From: Arthrinium phaeospermum
Lineage: Eukaryota; Ascomycota; Sordariomycetes; Amphisphaeriales; Apiosporaceae
Length of the DNA: 64,000 nt
Assembly (NCBI GenBank): GCA_006503535.1
Contig: QYRS01000007.1
Location: 2,108,001 to 2,172,000, forward strand
Direction of reading: 5' to 3'
A program made the translations under genes and the position numbers. The stretch's first letter is position 1. The number at the start of each line of letters is the position of its first letter. Positions 9,693 through 21,428 of the stretch are shown here, piece by piece. Under the pieces are notes generated by a model. That model was not told the DNA's origin. It did no database searches and saw only the letters and a program-made list of their open reading frames with translations.

Positions 9693-12600
9693 GTCTAAGA
9701 GAAGGACAGTTTTTATCTTGATAAAGAATGGACTGGAGTAGTATGATAATACTAGCTCCTTAAAAGAGTGACTGCCGGGAGCACAAAAGGGAACTGGGAA
9801 TGTTCACCTGTTTGGAAGCTTGAGGCTGAGGAGTGAGGAGTGAAAGAAGTCGGATTAGAGGCGGCGAACGGCCTTCTTTTCTAGTAGAGCGGACTCGACG
9901 AGATGGGAGGGCGAGAGGGCGCCGGGCCCCAATGGTGAGCCCATGGCAATCCCGATGTGCCCCTCTCCTCCCTACGGGCTATGGGAAGCCCGACATGGGG
10001 TCTGCCAAAGTGGCCAACTAGGCGCGACAGATGGGTGATTCGGATCGTCGGCGTGTCTATGGCAGAATGTCCCAACCGGTCCATGGTTCGGGAGCTGCCA
10101 AAGCCTACCGCGGTTGGCTGGGCATGGCAGCGGTCAAGTTGCTCCTGCGCACTTGCTGTAGGAGACCGGGGTTCTGACCGGGGGTCGTATGTGGAGTGGT
10201 TCCTGGCCGAAGACTGGCCTGTATGTACGTGCAATTAATTGCCCGCACCAGACCCGTTCTGACCCGTCCCTACCAAGCTACGAGGCTCCGGATTGCTTCT
10301 TCCCAGGTCTTCTTCGCGTCTTCCACCCGAACCAGCGCTGGAACCAGGTCGCCGCTCAGCTGTTGCCCGCATCTGCGTTGACTAACGGAATGGAGTCGAC
10401 AGCACTGACGATGCGCTGGGCCCAAAGAAAGAAGAGACTGAAGAGACCGACCTACCTGTCATTCGTGATCACATTGCAATGCAGTTTGGCCCCGTCTGGC
10501 GCTATTCCTGCTATCCTGGAGCCAAGCTGGACGTACCATGTCGATGTATTGCCTGCATTCATTAAACCTCATGTGCATGTGCAGCATCTCAATTCAGCAC
10601 CAGATTGGGAATAATATCAAAAGTCGGACCTAGGACGGGCAGTGACGTTAGGAAGCCACTTAGCGGGATGGCGGGTCTGGGCGGGATCCCCTTTGACCAA
10701 ACCGTATTTTGACAGGTGGTGGGGGTGCCATCACTAGTGACTGGCGTATTTGATAGGGATCGGCACTGCAACCCCCCTGGCCCAACCAGGAACCGCGCCG
10801 TTTTTTGCTGTGCTCTGCCTCGCTGCCAGCTGTAAGGGGGGACGAGGGGCACCAGAAGACCAGTCGTCATCCTTCTGGCTGCAGGGTCTCCAATCAATTA
10901 GATGAAACCCAAACTTCAAGTCTAGAGGGATGGGCGGCCAACGAAATTGACCACTGTTTTCTACCACTTGGAAGGCCGAACGATTCGCAAGACTCTTGTG
11001 CAGACGCGCCACGCACACACTTTTCGACTTCTCTCTCCTGCACGCACCACCTTTTTTTTTCTTCGTCTTTGTTCGTAGAGTTGCATCAGGTCCCGGACAA
11101 GACCGAAGGGCAGAACCAGCACTGTCCAATTTCCATCCCAAGGGTCAAGTGGCTCTCTTCCCCATTGGCTAGCTGTTTCAACTCCTGTCCACCACGACGC
11201 ATACTCAATTCCCATGGCTCCGGTCCGGACTACATAAGGCTCGAGCGTGCCATTTTGCGGGGAACAAACGGCATCTGTTAGCCATGAACCCAGCCATTCT
11301 GACGCGGTGCTGACCCTGACTGATCAATGATTCCATCCCAGTCCGTATCTCCGATTTCACTAGTGCCTCTGCTTTCCCTTGCCGCTGGAGAACAATCTCG
11401 TTCGATATCGCTTCATTATTGCGTCCTAGATTCCTTCCATACTCCACGGCCCAGGCAGCAAAGTGCCCAGAGTTTCGATCTATGAGCTTCGAAAAGGGCC
11501 CAGTCGGCACACGAGCACATCTATTGCCTGCTGCAAAGACGGTAGAGGGCAATTCCTTCATGCAGGTCCCAACACATGCATGCAGCTTCTCGCCAGGGTT
11601 GCAGGGTCAGCTCCAGCGAATCGAGTTCGGTCCTGATCCGATATTCTTCGTACGATGCCAACGACTTTATTCCTCTTTTTTTCCCTCCCACAGACTCACA
11701 GACAGATCTGACTGGGCAGATCATCGAAAAGGCGGAGCAAATTAAGGAAAAAAAGCAGGCTGGCGCCAGCTACTACCCAAAAATCACACGGTCTGTAATC
11801 TGATCCCCTGCATGCTCATGTAACCCATGTTGCTTTTCTGGGAATTACGTAGATGATAGCGACTCTGCAAGTAATAGAGAAGAAAAAACAGGATCAAAGA
11901 AAACGAAAGAAAGAATGAAAGGCTTCTCGCGTCCATAGTGCATCCACCGCTCGCCATTCAGCTCGGCGCGGAAGCTCCCTAAACTCCTCTCCCGCTCCGC
12001 ACAACAGCTCGTGTACAGGCTGGCTGGTATATGTCGATCACTTAAGGAGATCCTCGTGTTTGTTCGCCCTGCCTCGTGCTCCTGCACTCCTTGAATCCTA
12101 CATAACTTAGTATGTAGTAGCAGGACCGTTAGTCGGGCGCAGCCCTGCATGCGACATGCCGACCCCCAATGGGGTAAAGTTGCTGCAGATCCGCCTCGTT
12201 CCCCCTCTGCGGCCCCCTTGCTGATCTTGGCGGTTCCGTAGAGTAAGCACTTGCATCGGCAAAAGTAGAAACTTCATCTCGCCTGCATTGATATTTGCAA
12301 TATTATTAGAAATTCAAACAATAAACGGTGCCGGCGGGCACTTCCTTCCCATCCGGAGGTTCCCCGTAGAAGCTGCAAGCAGCTCGTGGCTCGTGGCTCG
12401 GAATCACATGAAGTGGCTGGCCAGGCTTTTTTCTTTCCCTTGATCTTTTTTTTCTTCTTACCCATCAGACGGGAAAAGATGATAGACGAATGTGTTTCTG
12501 TTAGCTCTTCTCGTACGGCTCATATCTCAAACAGGGTCTTTTCTGCCTTTTGGTGTACTTTGACAAGTATGTACACACGTTCAGCAAGCAGGTCCATATA

Positions 12601-13515
12601 GTTGAGGGTAACCTGCCCTCTGTGAGCCTTTGCTTCTACAGACTTTGGCTGGTATCGAACCGAAAGCCCCACACACACAGACACACACGCAAAACGTAGA
12701 CATGTAGTCGATGGGAAGGAACGTTTTGGTTAAGATGCAATTAAGATTAAGATCCAGTCATGCATCTTGCTGACCTGTGCCAGCCGTAGCGCCATCACAT
12801 CACGTTATTTTCTCACGAAAAGATGTGATACAAAGTAAGCATGCATATTCCAAATTTTGCGTGCAGGAGGCACAGGATTGTCGGTGGTTTTACGTAATCC
12901 CTTCAACCCAGCTTGCTCGCCCCTCGCGTTGGAGTTCATGCACATGGCAGCACATGCATAGCAACAGTTGGTTTGTTTGCAAGTCAGATCTCTGTTGTTA
13001 TATGCGGTTTTGAGATTTCGATGAGCATATCGATCGCCAATATATATAGCCCCTGCTGGCATTATGCGTTTGGCGTTCTGCCATAACAGCCCAGATTCCA
13101 TCAGCCTTGCAAGGGGGATATACAAAATTTTCTTTACAACCTTGCAACATGCGCATGAGGCTAGATCGTACCTGCAAATCTCCCATCTGCATGCAGCCTG
13201 CAGCATACCTTGACAAACAATGGGGTATCAGTCTGGCCCGCTCGATATAACGTAATTTCGTCCTTTTATTCTTTTGGAGCTGAAACTCTCGCTATAACGT
13301 TTTTCTATCAGGTCCAGAACAGGCCGAATAGTACGATGTGGATATGAAGAGGGGAAAAGGCAAAATGATAATTAGAAATCATGAACCTGTTGTGCGAGTC
13401 TGACTGACTATCCCTCCATCAAATATATCCAAATGTAGTGATAGCCACTTCCCCTCCCCTTGAAATATAATATGTACAAAATCACCCATTCAATCCTTTC
13501 GAATGTCCTCGCCGT
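9693..13515. other. Long intergenic region, no supported gene
   Basis: About 3.8 kb between the wall-protein gene and the LITAF gene. CT/T-rich tracts (for example 11041-11065 and 12428-12452), a CA run at 12669-12690 and short AT stretches look like promoter and UTR sequence. No open frame shows a domain or steady codon bias. The part next to 9692 should hold the wall-protein promoter. Confidence 0.5.
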
Positions 13516-14238
13516 CTACGAGGCTGCCTGCTGCTTCCACTTCCGGTCCGTCACGGGCCGCGTCGGCGGATAAACGCGTGTCCCGCGCCCCGGCAGAATG
13601 GCCTCGGCCGCCTTGCCGCGGTACGGGAACCGGGCAATTTTCTGGTGGCACGACGGGCAAAAGTGGCCGACGTCCTGGTAGAGCCGGAATATACAGGGGA
13701 GGAAGCACAACTGCAAGCCCACCATGCTGTTTTTCCACCCCGCGTAAATATGTTAATTAGGTATTTCGATAACGGGAATAGTTGAAGTGAAAATTGGGTG
13801 TCGTAGGGAAAGGGGTAAACCGGAAAAGAAAAGGGAAAAGCAAAAGAAAAAGATGCAGGTACGCGCATACACACAAGGAATGTGGTATACAATTATCTAG
13901 CTTTCATCTGGGGCAACTTACTATGTTCTACTAGAGTGTTCCTCCTTAGTCCAAGTTTTCCCCTGATGATCACAAAACGGACATTGAACCACGGCGGGCT
14001 CCGGTCCGAGCCGCTGCAATCTGTCGACGACTGCAAACGGGTCATGCAATCGACTATCGTCACCACTACCGGAATCGTTGGGGGGAGGTGGGACCACGGG
14101 CTCGGGGAGGTCAACAGAATCCGACACGGGTTCGGGCAGATCAGAGCGAACGGGCTCGGGCAGATCCGGGGCAGGTACAACTTCCGGGAGGTCGGTATAT
14201 GGATTTGCCGGCTTATGCCAACTAGTAGTGGCAGCCAT
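13516..14238 (-). CDS. LITAF-domain zinc-ribbon protein
   Basis: Two exons, 14238-13922 and 13726-13516, joined across GTAAGT..CAG, give an uninterrupted 175-residue protein. The N-terminal half is Pro/Glu-rich with repeated DLPEPV motifs (about residues 17-50). The LITAF domain follows: a first CxxC (VQCPFCDHQGKT, about residue 87), a hydrophobic membrane-dipping stretch (MVGLQLCFLPCIFRLYQDV) and a second CxxC (HFCPSCHQKIARFPY). Known LITAF proteins bind one zinc through the two CxxC knuckles and sit monotopically on endosomal or lysosomal membranes. The intron separates the two knuckles. Upstream on the right, the next gene is the MetE-like protein on the same strand, 0.7 kb away. The family assignment rests on the Cys spacing and the hydrophobic insert. 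The specific role in this fungus is unknown. Confidence 0.85.
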
Positions 14239-14967
14239 AATCTCTTGTACGATATGGGTGCTAAACTAAGCAGGTTAACTCAAGCCTTTGTGGTTTGCTG
14301 GGTTCCAAGTATCAGATAAGAAAAGGGTGTCCGAGACGTATTTCGCTTGTTGCGGTGTTGGGCATTTTGTGACTTGGCCTAAATCAAGCAAACTGGCAAC
14401 GATGTGCGCCGCTCAGACGTCACACCGTCACGATCGCCGGTTTTGCTGTGCCGCATGCAGTTGCTTAGCATTAACAGGGGCTCCCGGCTTGTGCTGTGTT
14501 ATGACTGGTCAGCTATCCTTCCGCGGACGAACTTGCCGAAATGGCGATAGCCTTCAACTCGATGCAACAAAATAGGGACGCGTCAAGCAAGACAATGCCT
14601 AATGTAATGACATGGCACTTAATACAACAACCAATCATGAAGAGATCTTGGTAGGGAGGACAACTCAATCTTGTCCTATATTCAAGTGATATATAGATGT
14701 ATCATAACTCGCCATCGTAAAAACTCCACTGATGCATGGGTAACATTTTCCCAACTTGTCTGGGTTGAATCCAGAAACTTTTCCCATCCCATTCGCCAAT
14801 ACACACCCCCGTATTTCTCACTCTCACTCTCACTCGCACTCATATGTGGGTATCCATACATTACACTGTTGAAGTAGGCCGCGCCAATAGCCCTTCTGCC
14901 GGAAGAAAATAAAAAGCCTTCCTTTCCAATATAACATCGTCACAAGAAAAAGAGAACCCCCTTTCAT
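14239..14967. other. Intergenic, small CT microrepeat
   Basis: No gene seen. A short CTCACT microrepeat lies at 14819-14842. The region probably holds the LITAF promoter (left end) and the 3' flank of the MetE-like gene (right end). Confidence 0.5.
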
Positions 14968-16264
14968 TTAAGGCTCGCCCCAGATCTCGTCGGCCAGCTG
15001 TCGCACGAGGGCCAGCTTGTTCTTCTGGTCCTCCTCGGACAGCGGGTAGCCGGACTGGGTCGAGAAGCCGCACTGCGGGCTAACACAAACACGCTTGAGG
15101 GCCTCCTCGGGACTCGCCGCTGCCGGCCGCGATGGCGTCGGCGGCCTGGAAGATGCGCGCCTTCATGGCGTCCTTGTCCTCGAGCTCGCGCAGCTTGGTG
15201 CTGATGACGCCGACGACGACGCTCTTGGTGCGGGGCAGGTACTTGAGCGGCTCGAAGCCGCCCGAGCGCTCCGTGTCGTACTCGAGGTAGAAGGTGTTGA
15301 CGTCGAGGTTCTCGAACAGCTTCTGCGCGATGACGTCGTAGGCGCCCTCGGCGAAGTGCCGGCCCCCGATGAAGTTGCCGCGGCACAGGTGGATGCCCGT
15401 GTGCATGTCCGCCGGGCACTTGCTGACCGAGTCGTTGTACAGCTGGATGTAGGCGTCCAGGAGGTCGTCCACGGTGCCCTCGTTGTCCTTGTCCTCCTCC
15501 CAGCCCTTGCGGAACTTGTCCGAGCAGAAGTCTGGTGTCTTGTTAGTACAGGCCCAAAGTGATGGTTAAACCGAGGAAGATGCCTCGGAGTCTGTTTACT
15601 TACAAGCCATGCCGGGGTCGTCGAACTGGACGTTGCGCAGGCCGGCCTCGTAGAGCATGGCCAGCTCATCCTGGTAGCACTTGGCGACGTCCTTGAAGTA
15701 CTCGGAATCGTTGGCGTAGGCCTCCTTGGTGTAGGCGCGGCCCTGCTTGTAGCGCATGTGGAACCAGGCGGGGGTGATCATGGTGAGCTTGATGTTCTTC
15801 CACTCGCTCTCGGGCAGGGCGGCCTGGACGAGGCGGAGCTCGTGCAGGTTGGAGCGGGAGCGCTCCGGGTTGTGCCGCAGCTTGCCGCCGGCGATGACGC
15901 TGTCGCCGGGCATGACGTGGCGGTCCGTCTCGATCAGCGAGACGACGTCCGGGTGGTAGAGGCGGAACATGGAGCCCTCGGCGTTCTCGAGGCGCAGGCT
16001 GCCGTCCAGCTCGTCCCAGAACAGGCCCCAGAAGCGGGTGCGGTTGTACTCGCCCGACGTGACGGCCTTGATGCCGACGTCCTGCTGCATCTGGACCACC
16101 TTGGCCACGGCCTCCTTCTCGACGGCGTGCAGGCCGGCCGCCTCCTCCGAGACGCCGTTGTCGCGGATGTTGGCGCGCACCTCGAGCAGGTTGTCAGGGC
16201 GCAGCAGCGAGCCCATCTGCTCGGCCCTGAAGGGTGGGGCGCTGGAAAGTTGGCTAACGGGCAT
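14968..16264 (-). CDS. MetE/UROD-like cobalamin-independent methionine synthase family protein
   Basis: Exon 1 is 16264-15604 and exon 2 is 15531-14968 (donor GTAAGT, acceptor CCAG), giving about 407 residues. That is the size of the stand-alone C-terminal MetE-like proteins of fungi, about half a full methionine synthase. The fold signature is clear: FRAEQMGSLLRP near the N-terminus, TSGEYNRTRFWGLFWDELDG, then NVQFDDPGMAYFCS across the splice. The zinc-site residues of the MetE family are kept: HLC in GIHLCRGNFIGG, Glu in YLEYDTERSGG, and Cys in CVSPQCGFSTQ. One frame break lies at about 15113-15130, just before EEALKRVCVSPQCGF. The likely activity is zinc-dependent methyl transfer to a thiol, but the natural substrate of these short paralogues is not established. 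It diverges from the MmgE/PrpD gene. Confidence 0.82.
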
Positions 16265-17570
16265 GATTAAAAGATGTCTGATTGGAGGATACAAGCAAAA
16301 ATAAAGTTTCACACAACAGGACTGGTAGATCCAAGAGCGGCAGGACACAGCAAGTCTAGAATATATGTGTCAACGCCTCGATACAGAAGAAAAAGGAAAA
16401 AGACCCAAGGAAAATGCTGACAGCAGTAGTTTCGATCTGTCTCACAAGATTACGTTTGTGGTGCGGGGAAACGTGCGAAATAAGCGTCCAAGGGAGCATG
16501 AACAAAACCGACTATCGCCATGCCATGCAAGGTCGGCCCGGTCATTTGCTGAAAAACGTGGGTATAAAAACGCCCGATAGGTGTAGCTTCGGTGGGGATG
16601 ATGGCGACAACGGCGACCAAAGCTCCCTTTAGCGTCCACTGACGAGCGTCGAGGCGTCTGGCCCTGCACTTGCCTGCGGGTCGGCGCAGTAGTCAGCGTG
16701 GTAGTCAGCGTCGCGAGGAGCCAACAGCGACATCATAGCGCCTCCCGGGACTCGAGACGGCTACCACGTACCGAGATTGTGACATTATTCTGTGACATAA
16801 CCGAATGAAGCATTTTAGGGGACCTTCGAAACCCTCAGAACCCTCGAGTGCAACTATTCCCCCAGAACGACGTCGACCTATCAACGTCCCACCGGTTCGC
16901 CGCCAACTTCACTTAGCCTACAGCTCGGCGGGGGCCTCCTTAAGGGACCTCCCAGGATGGCGCTTTGAGCGCCGCCAGAACCGGTCGTTCGGTACGAATC
17001 AAAAGAAACGACGGAAAATATTTTGAGGGGTACATACTGCAGTCTTGCTGAATTGAGTCGCATAGTTGGATTTGATAGGCCAACTGACAGGTGCGCGAGT
17101 CAGACATTGCCTAACCTTAGACGGCAGAAAATCCAACGTAGGTGCGTGGTAGTTAAGAAGAGAGGCAAGTCGCAATCGGTGCTCGAGGCAATCTCCACAA
17201 CTACACCTTGTCCATCATCACGCTCAATGGAAATGCGCAATGGGTGTGATCGTAACGCCTGTGTTCTTGAGTAAACCCCCAACTTGAGGAGCAGGTACCC
17301 CTTACTGCCATTGGCTTAAAAAGTGAAATGTTTGGTTTTGATGCCTTGCAGCAACCCCGCATTATTGCTCGTCGTGCCTAGGCAATCAATCCGTTCCAAG
17401 ATGCGGAGAGCGTGGGGTTTGTAGGATGGTAGCCGGAACCGCAGCATGATGCATGAGAAAGCCGAGGATGTGCTATTTCATGGGGGTAGACGACGTGATG
17501 TTGGGTAGATTGATACTATACGGATGGCAATCACGTCCTTTCGCCTGCTACGAGGTGGAATTATCCTATC
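16265..17570. other. Divergent intergenic region between MetE-like and MmgE/PrpD genes
   Basis: 1.3 kb without a supported gene. It must contain both promoters. A TGTGACAT/GTGACATAA pair lies at 16781-16800. No TATA box at the usual distance was convincing. Confidence 0.5.
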
Positions 17571-19103
17571 ATGGAGGACACGAACAAGCAAACGCCGCAG
17601 GACGAAGCAGCAACGAGCAAGTATGGCGCCAACATCACAGCAGACCTCTGCCGCTTCATCGTGGACGCCAAGTACGAGATGCTGCCCGCGAGCCACATCG
17701 AAAAGCTCAAGGACCTGATCGTGGACCATATCGGCATCGCAGCGGGTGCGGCCGCGGGCGCCGACTCGAGCGAGCCTTTTCTGAAGGCCGTCCAGGCTCT
17801 GCATGGTGGTGATGGAGCAGGCCGCTCGACGGTCTACACGAAGGGCAGAACCTTCCTTCCGCAGTGGGCCGGTTTCCTGAACGCCGCCTACTCGCACAGC
17901 TTCGACTTCGACGATACCCACGCGGCCTCCATCCTGCCCGGGCGCGACGGCCATTCCCGCCGCGCTGGCCCAGGCCGAGCTGTCTTGCAGCGACGGGAAG
18001 GCGTTCCTGCTGGCCGTCGCTGTAGGGTATGAGATCACGACGCGTCTAGGTCGGGTAAGCCTTTTGCTTCTCCTTTCATTGTTCGCACACCTAAATGCAT
18101 GCCGCACTATATCACCCTCATCCGTAAAAGGGGGTGCCCATCATTTCACTAACAATTTCCACAGGCCTAAACTACGGCGGCTACACCCGCGGCTTCCACA
18201 ACACCGCCACCGCCGGCATCTTCGGCGCCACCGCCGCCATCGCCAAGCTGCGCCTTCTCTCCGTCGCAAGTCGCCGACGCCCTGGGCCTGGCGCTCTCGC
18301 GCGCCGGCTCCATGCAGTTCCTGGCCAACGGGTCCTGGAACAAGCGGCTGCACCCGGGCTTCGCCGTGCACGACGCCTTCGTGGCCGCGACTTTGGCGGA
18401 GGCGGGCGTCGCGGGCGCGGCCGAGCCCGTCGAGGGGCGGTACGGGTTGCTGCATGCGTTCTCGGCCACGGGCACGGAGGAGGGGCTGACGGAGGGGTTG
18501 GGGACGGAGGAGTGGGTTTTCGCGGCGACGGCGTTGAAGCCGTTTCCTTCTTGTCGGATGACGCATGCGGCTATTGAGGTGGTTGCTAATGTGGCGGCGG
18601 CGGTGCGAGGGAAAGATGATAGAAAGGGGGAGAAGGAGATTGACGGCTTTACGGTCGAGTTGTCATCCGGCTGCTTCCCCATCGTCGCGGCGGAGATCCC
18701 GAATAAGCTGCAGCCCCAGACGGTCGTCGACGCGCAGTTCAGCATCTACTACCAGATCGCCGTCGCGTGGCTCTACGGCTCCGGCATCGGCTGGGCCATG
18801 TACGAGAAGCTGGGCGACGCGGAGGTGTTGGCCCTATGCCGACGGGTGACGGCTGTGGTCGCAGATGACGTCCGGGACCTTGAGGCCCGCGTCACGTTCC
18901 GATTTGCCGACGGAACCACAGTGACGGAGGGCATAGTCTACCCGCTGGGCGAGGACGAGCACCCCTTCTCCCGGGATCAGGTGCACGCGAAGTTTTTGGG
19001 CGTTACTTCGGCTTGCTACTCGGCGGCTACACAGAGGGAGATTCTGGACACGGTGAACAGGATTGATGAGATTGACGTTGAAGAGCTTCTGCAGATCCTA
19101 TGA
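17571..19103 (+). CDS. MmgE/PrpD-family protein (2-methylcitrate dehydratase / cis-aconitate decarboxylase-like)
   Basis: Starts MEDTNKQTPQDEAATSKYG at 17571 and ends EELLQIL at 19103. MmgE/PrpD hallmarks are visible: DLIVDHIGIAAGAAAG, the HSFDFDDTHAASILHPGA region (the family's conserved DFDDTH), then NYGGYTRGFHNTATAGIFGA, ALGLALSRAGSMQFL and KPFPSCRMTHAAIE. An intron lies at about 18057-18164 (GTAAGC..CACAG). Three frame breaks are needed: near 17937 (a base lost in CTGCCCGGG), at the acceptor near 18165 (GCCTA where GCCCTA would restore ALNYGG), and near 18258. Family members dehydrate 2-methylcitrate or decarboxylate cis-aconitate to itaconate, and many fungal copies act on other small acids. 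The substrate cannot be told from the sequence. Confidence 0.8.
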
Positions 19104-19252
19104 TTGCATAGATCAATAGCGTATACCAATGTAGTTATCTAGCCTTGTGGTTCTGACTGTGTTGCATGCGTCTGGCCAGCAAGTTACATATCAAACACGC
19201 TTTGATTTGATGATCGACCCCCTTTATTTGGTGCTGGGTGCTTATGAGGCCT

Positions 19253-20475
19253 TCATTTGACTGTGGTGATGTTGAGGATCCAGCTGTGCACCAGCTCTTG
19301 CACTTCATCGCTGTTACGTTCCATGAAGAACATATGCCCGTTCCCATGAATCCCCACGTCGCCCAGTTCAATATGGTCAACCCTGCTGCAGCCCGCCTGT
19401 CGCAGATATCGCACATTGCACTCATCGTATACAGCGTGGAAGGAAGCCTCGGCCGTCACAGTCAAAATCGGAATATCCACCAGGTTCGTCAGCCTCCGAG
19501 GCGCGGGGCTCTCCGCCTGCAGGACGCAAGCAGTATGGTTCTCATCCTTAGCCGCGAACGTCTGCCTCGCCAGCTCAGCCTCGGGCCGCGCGACGGCCGG
19601 GCTGTACGTCAGCGGGATGTCGGCCAGCCCCCAAGCCCGCGCGGGCTTCGCGACCGCGGGCGCCACGTCCTGGAACGGCGGCCCGCTCGGCTCCAGGAGC
19701 ACGAGAGCCCGTGTTAGATTTGGCCTCGCGTCCGCGATCAGCGGCGGCATGATCCCGCCCTGGCTGTGCCCCATCACAATGGCCGGCTTGCCGATGCGGT
19801 CCAGCAGCGCGGCCCGGCGGCCTGTACGGCTGCTTGCTGGTACGTCGCGTTGTTGATGTACTGGACCCCGGAGCTGTAGAACGCGTCGAAGACCGGGTCG
19901 CCCATGGTCCCGTTACCGGGCCACTGCGTGTGCAGCGCCGCCTGCGGCCAGAGCATATAGTCCCGGACCGCGGTGAAGCGCTGCTGAATGTACTCCGCCG
20001 AGAACGCCGACGGCTCGTCCTGGCCCGCGCCGGGCCGCCAGGGGGAGCGGCCGCGGAAGGGCTGGTCTACGAGGTAGAGCTCGTAGCCCTGCTCCAGGAA
20101 GCGCGACGCCCAGCCGACGCCGCCGTCTGGCTTGTTCAGGAAGTTCTATGCGATCGTGGTTTAGTAATCCCGAGTTTGTCGACGACGAGGACGACGACGG
20201 CACGCAAGCGACAGTAAATGAACCGGGACTTCTCTTACCGTACCCGTCTGCCCCTGCCCGTGGATGAAGACGATCGGGGTAGATTGCGTGGGACCGTCGA
20301 CAGGAGTCAGGTTTTCGACGTACATCTGGTCCTGAAAGAGGTGCCCGCCGGCGCCGTCGTCGACATATCTGCCGCCGACATAGAAATAGGAGCGGCGGTA
20401 GGGGGTTTCGAGACCGAAAGCGCTGCCGCAGTGCAGCCACAGCAGCGCGGTAGCCTTTGCCAGGCTGAAATGCAT
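19253..20475 (-). CDS. Secreted alpha/beta-hydrolase
   Basis: The ATG at 20475 begins [20 protein letters not shown], a good signal peptide. An in-frame GTG upstream is not needed. Exon 1 runs to 20239 and exon 2 starts at 20145 (GTAAGA..ATAG, phase 0). The alpha/beta-hydrolase fold is shown by [12 protein letters not shown] (oxyanion HG), [15 protein letters not shown], the nucleophile elbow VMGHSQGG (Ser) and a C-terminal [17 protein letters not shown] that supplies the His. One base is missing near 19815 (GCCGGGCCGCG), where [12 protein letters not shown] should read. Total about 370 residues. The likely activity is esterase or lactonase on an extracellular substrate. It converges with the MmgE/PrpD gene, with 149 bp between the stops. 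Confidence 0.82.
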
Positions 20476-21428
20476 CGCGTTCAAGCCCACTCACTTACTT
20501 ACTGTAAGCGTCCACCACGTATTGAGATTGGTCTAAGCAGCACTGCGAAGACCACGCGATGCTCGTATGCATAGTCTCTCGTCCTTCAGCTTCGCCCGCC
20601 AGCCATCTGTCGGGTCGGAAGGCGGGGTAAGACATTGAACCCACGGCCATGCATTATTCCTCGTTCGACCAGATGCATGCTGACGTGTGGATACGGAGGG
20701 GATATTCGGCACAAGACCGCAAGCGCATTAGGTATATTCAGCTGCATTTGGCCGAGTATATGTTAGGAGGTGAAGCGGGCGCGATCTTAAAGATACGCGG
20801 AGATGCAAAATTTGATTCCATGTTGACTATCTCGTGGTTGCGAGCAATTGACGAGATGTCTCAATATGTCGCGATGATTGTATCCAGGAATTGGGGCCAG
20901 CCACACTAGTTGTGGTTCGTTGTGTTTAATAAGTTGAAGTATTTGAGGACCAACAGCTGGCCCAAAATATTGCCTCCGACCCTGATGCCTGTCATGGAAT
21001 CCGGAGAACGATGTCTTAGCTCTCATACGTCAATCATGGATGCCAGACAATATATGGCCCAGGGAATGACAACCCCAAACTGATGCACAGATGAATAATT
21101 GTCCCAAGCTCATCCCAAGTCTGGTAATTGCATTGTGCTAATCACTTTGCGACCGCGCATCCCCTCGTCATGATCAGACGGCCCCAATTTTAGCGCGCTG
21201 AGGGCGGATAACGTAAAGGTAGGACTCGCTAATGCAAGGGACAAAAGAAGCCCGTTCGCCAGCTACGTCATCTGCCGATAGGGCTGTTTGGTCTGGAGGG
21301 AAATCAAAGAACACATCACTCCAACCTCAAAACTGTGTCGCGTGAGCACAAAGGCAGCAAACTCTTTTTATTGATCTATCACTTTCCTCGCCATCTGTTG
21401 AAGAAACTCGAACCCAAACACCACAACC
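20476..21428. other. Divergent intergenic region (hydrolase / Kelch)
   Basis: About 950 bp without a supported gene. Short open frames (for example 20649-20909) have no family signature. CT-rich sequence and CAACACC..ACAACC just before 21429 resemble a fungal 5' UTR. Confidence 0.5.

Noticed and set aside
10189..10614. 141-codon plus-strand frame
   Set aside because: No domain or splice partner; lies in a long non-coding interval.
20476..20490. Five-codon N-terminal extension of the secreted hydrolase
   Set aside because: Begins with GTG. The ATG at 20475 directly begins a good signal peptide.
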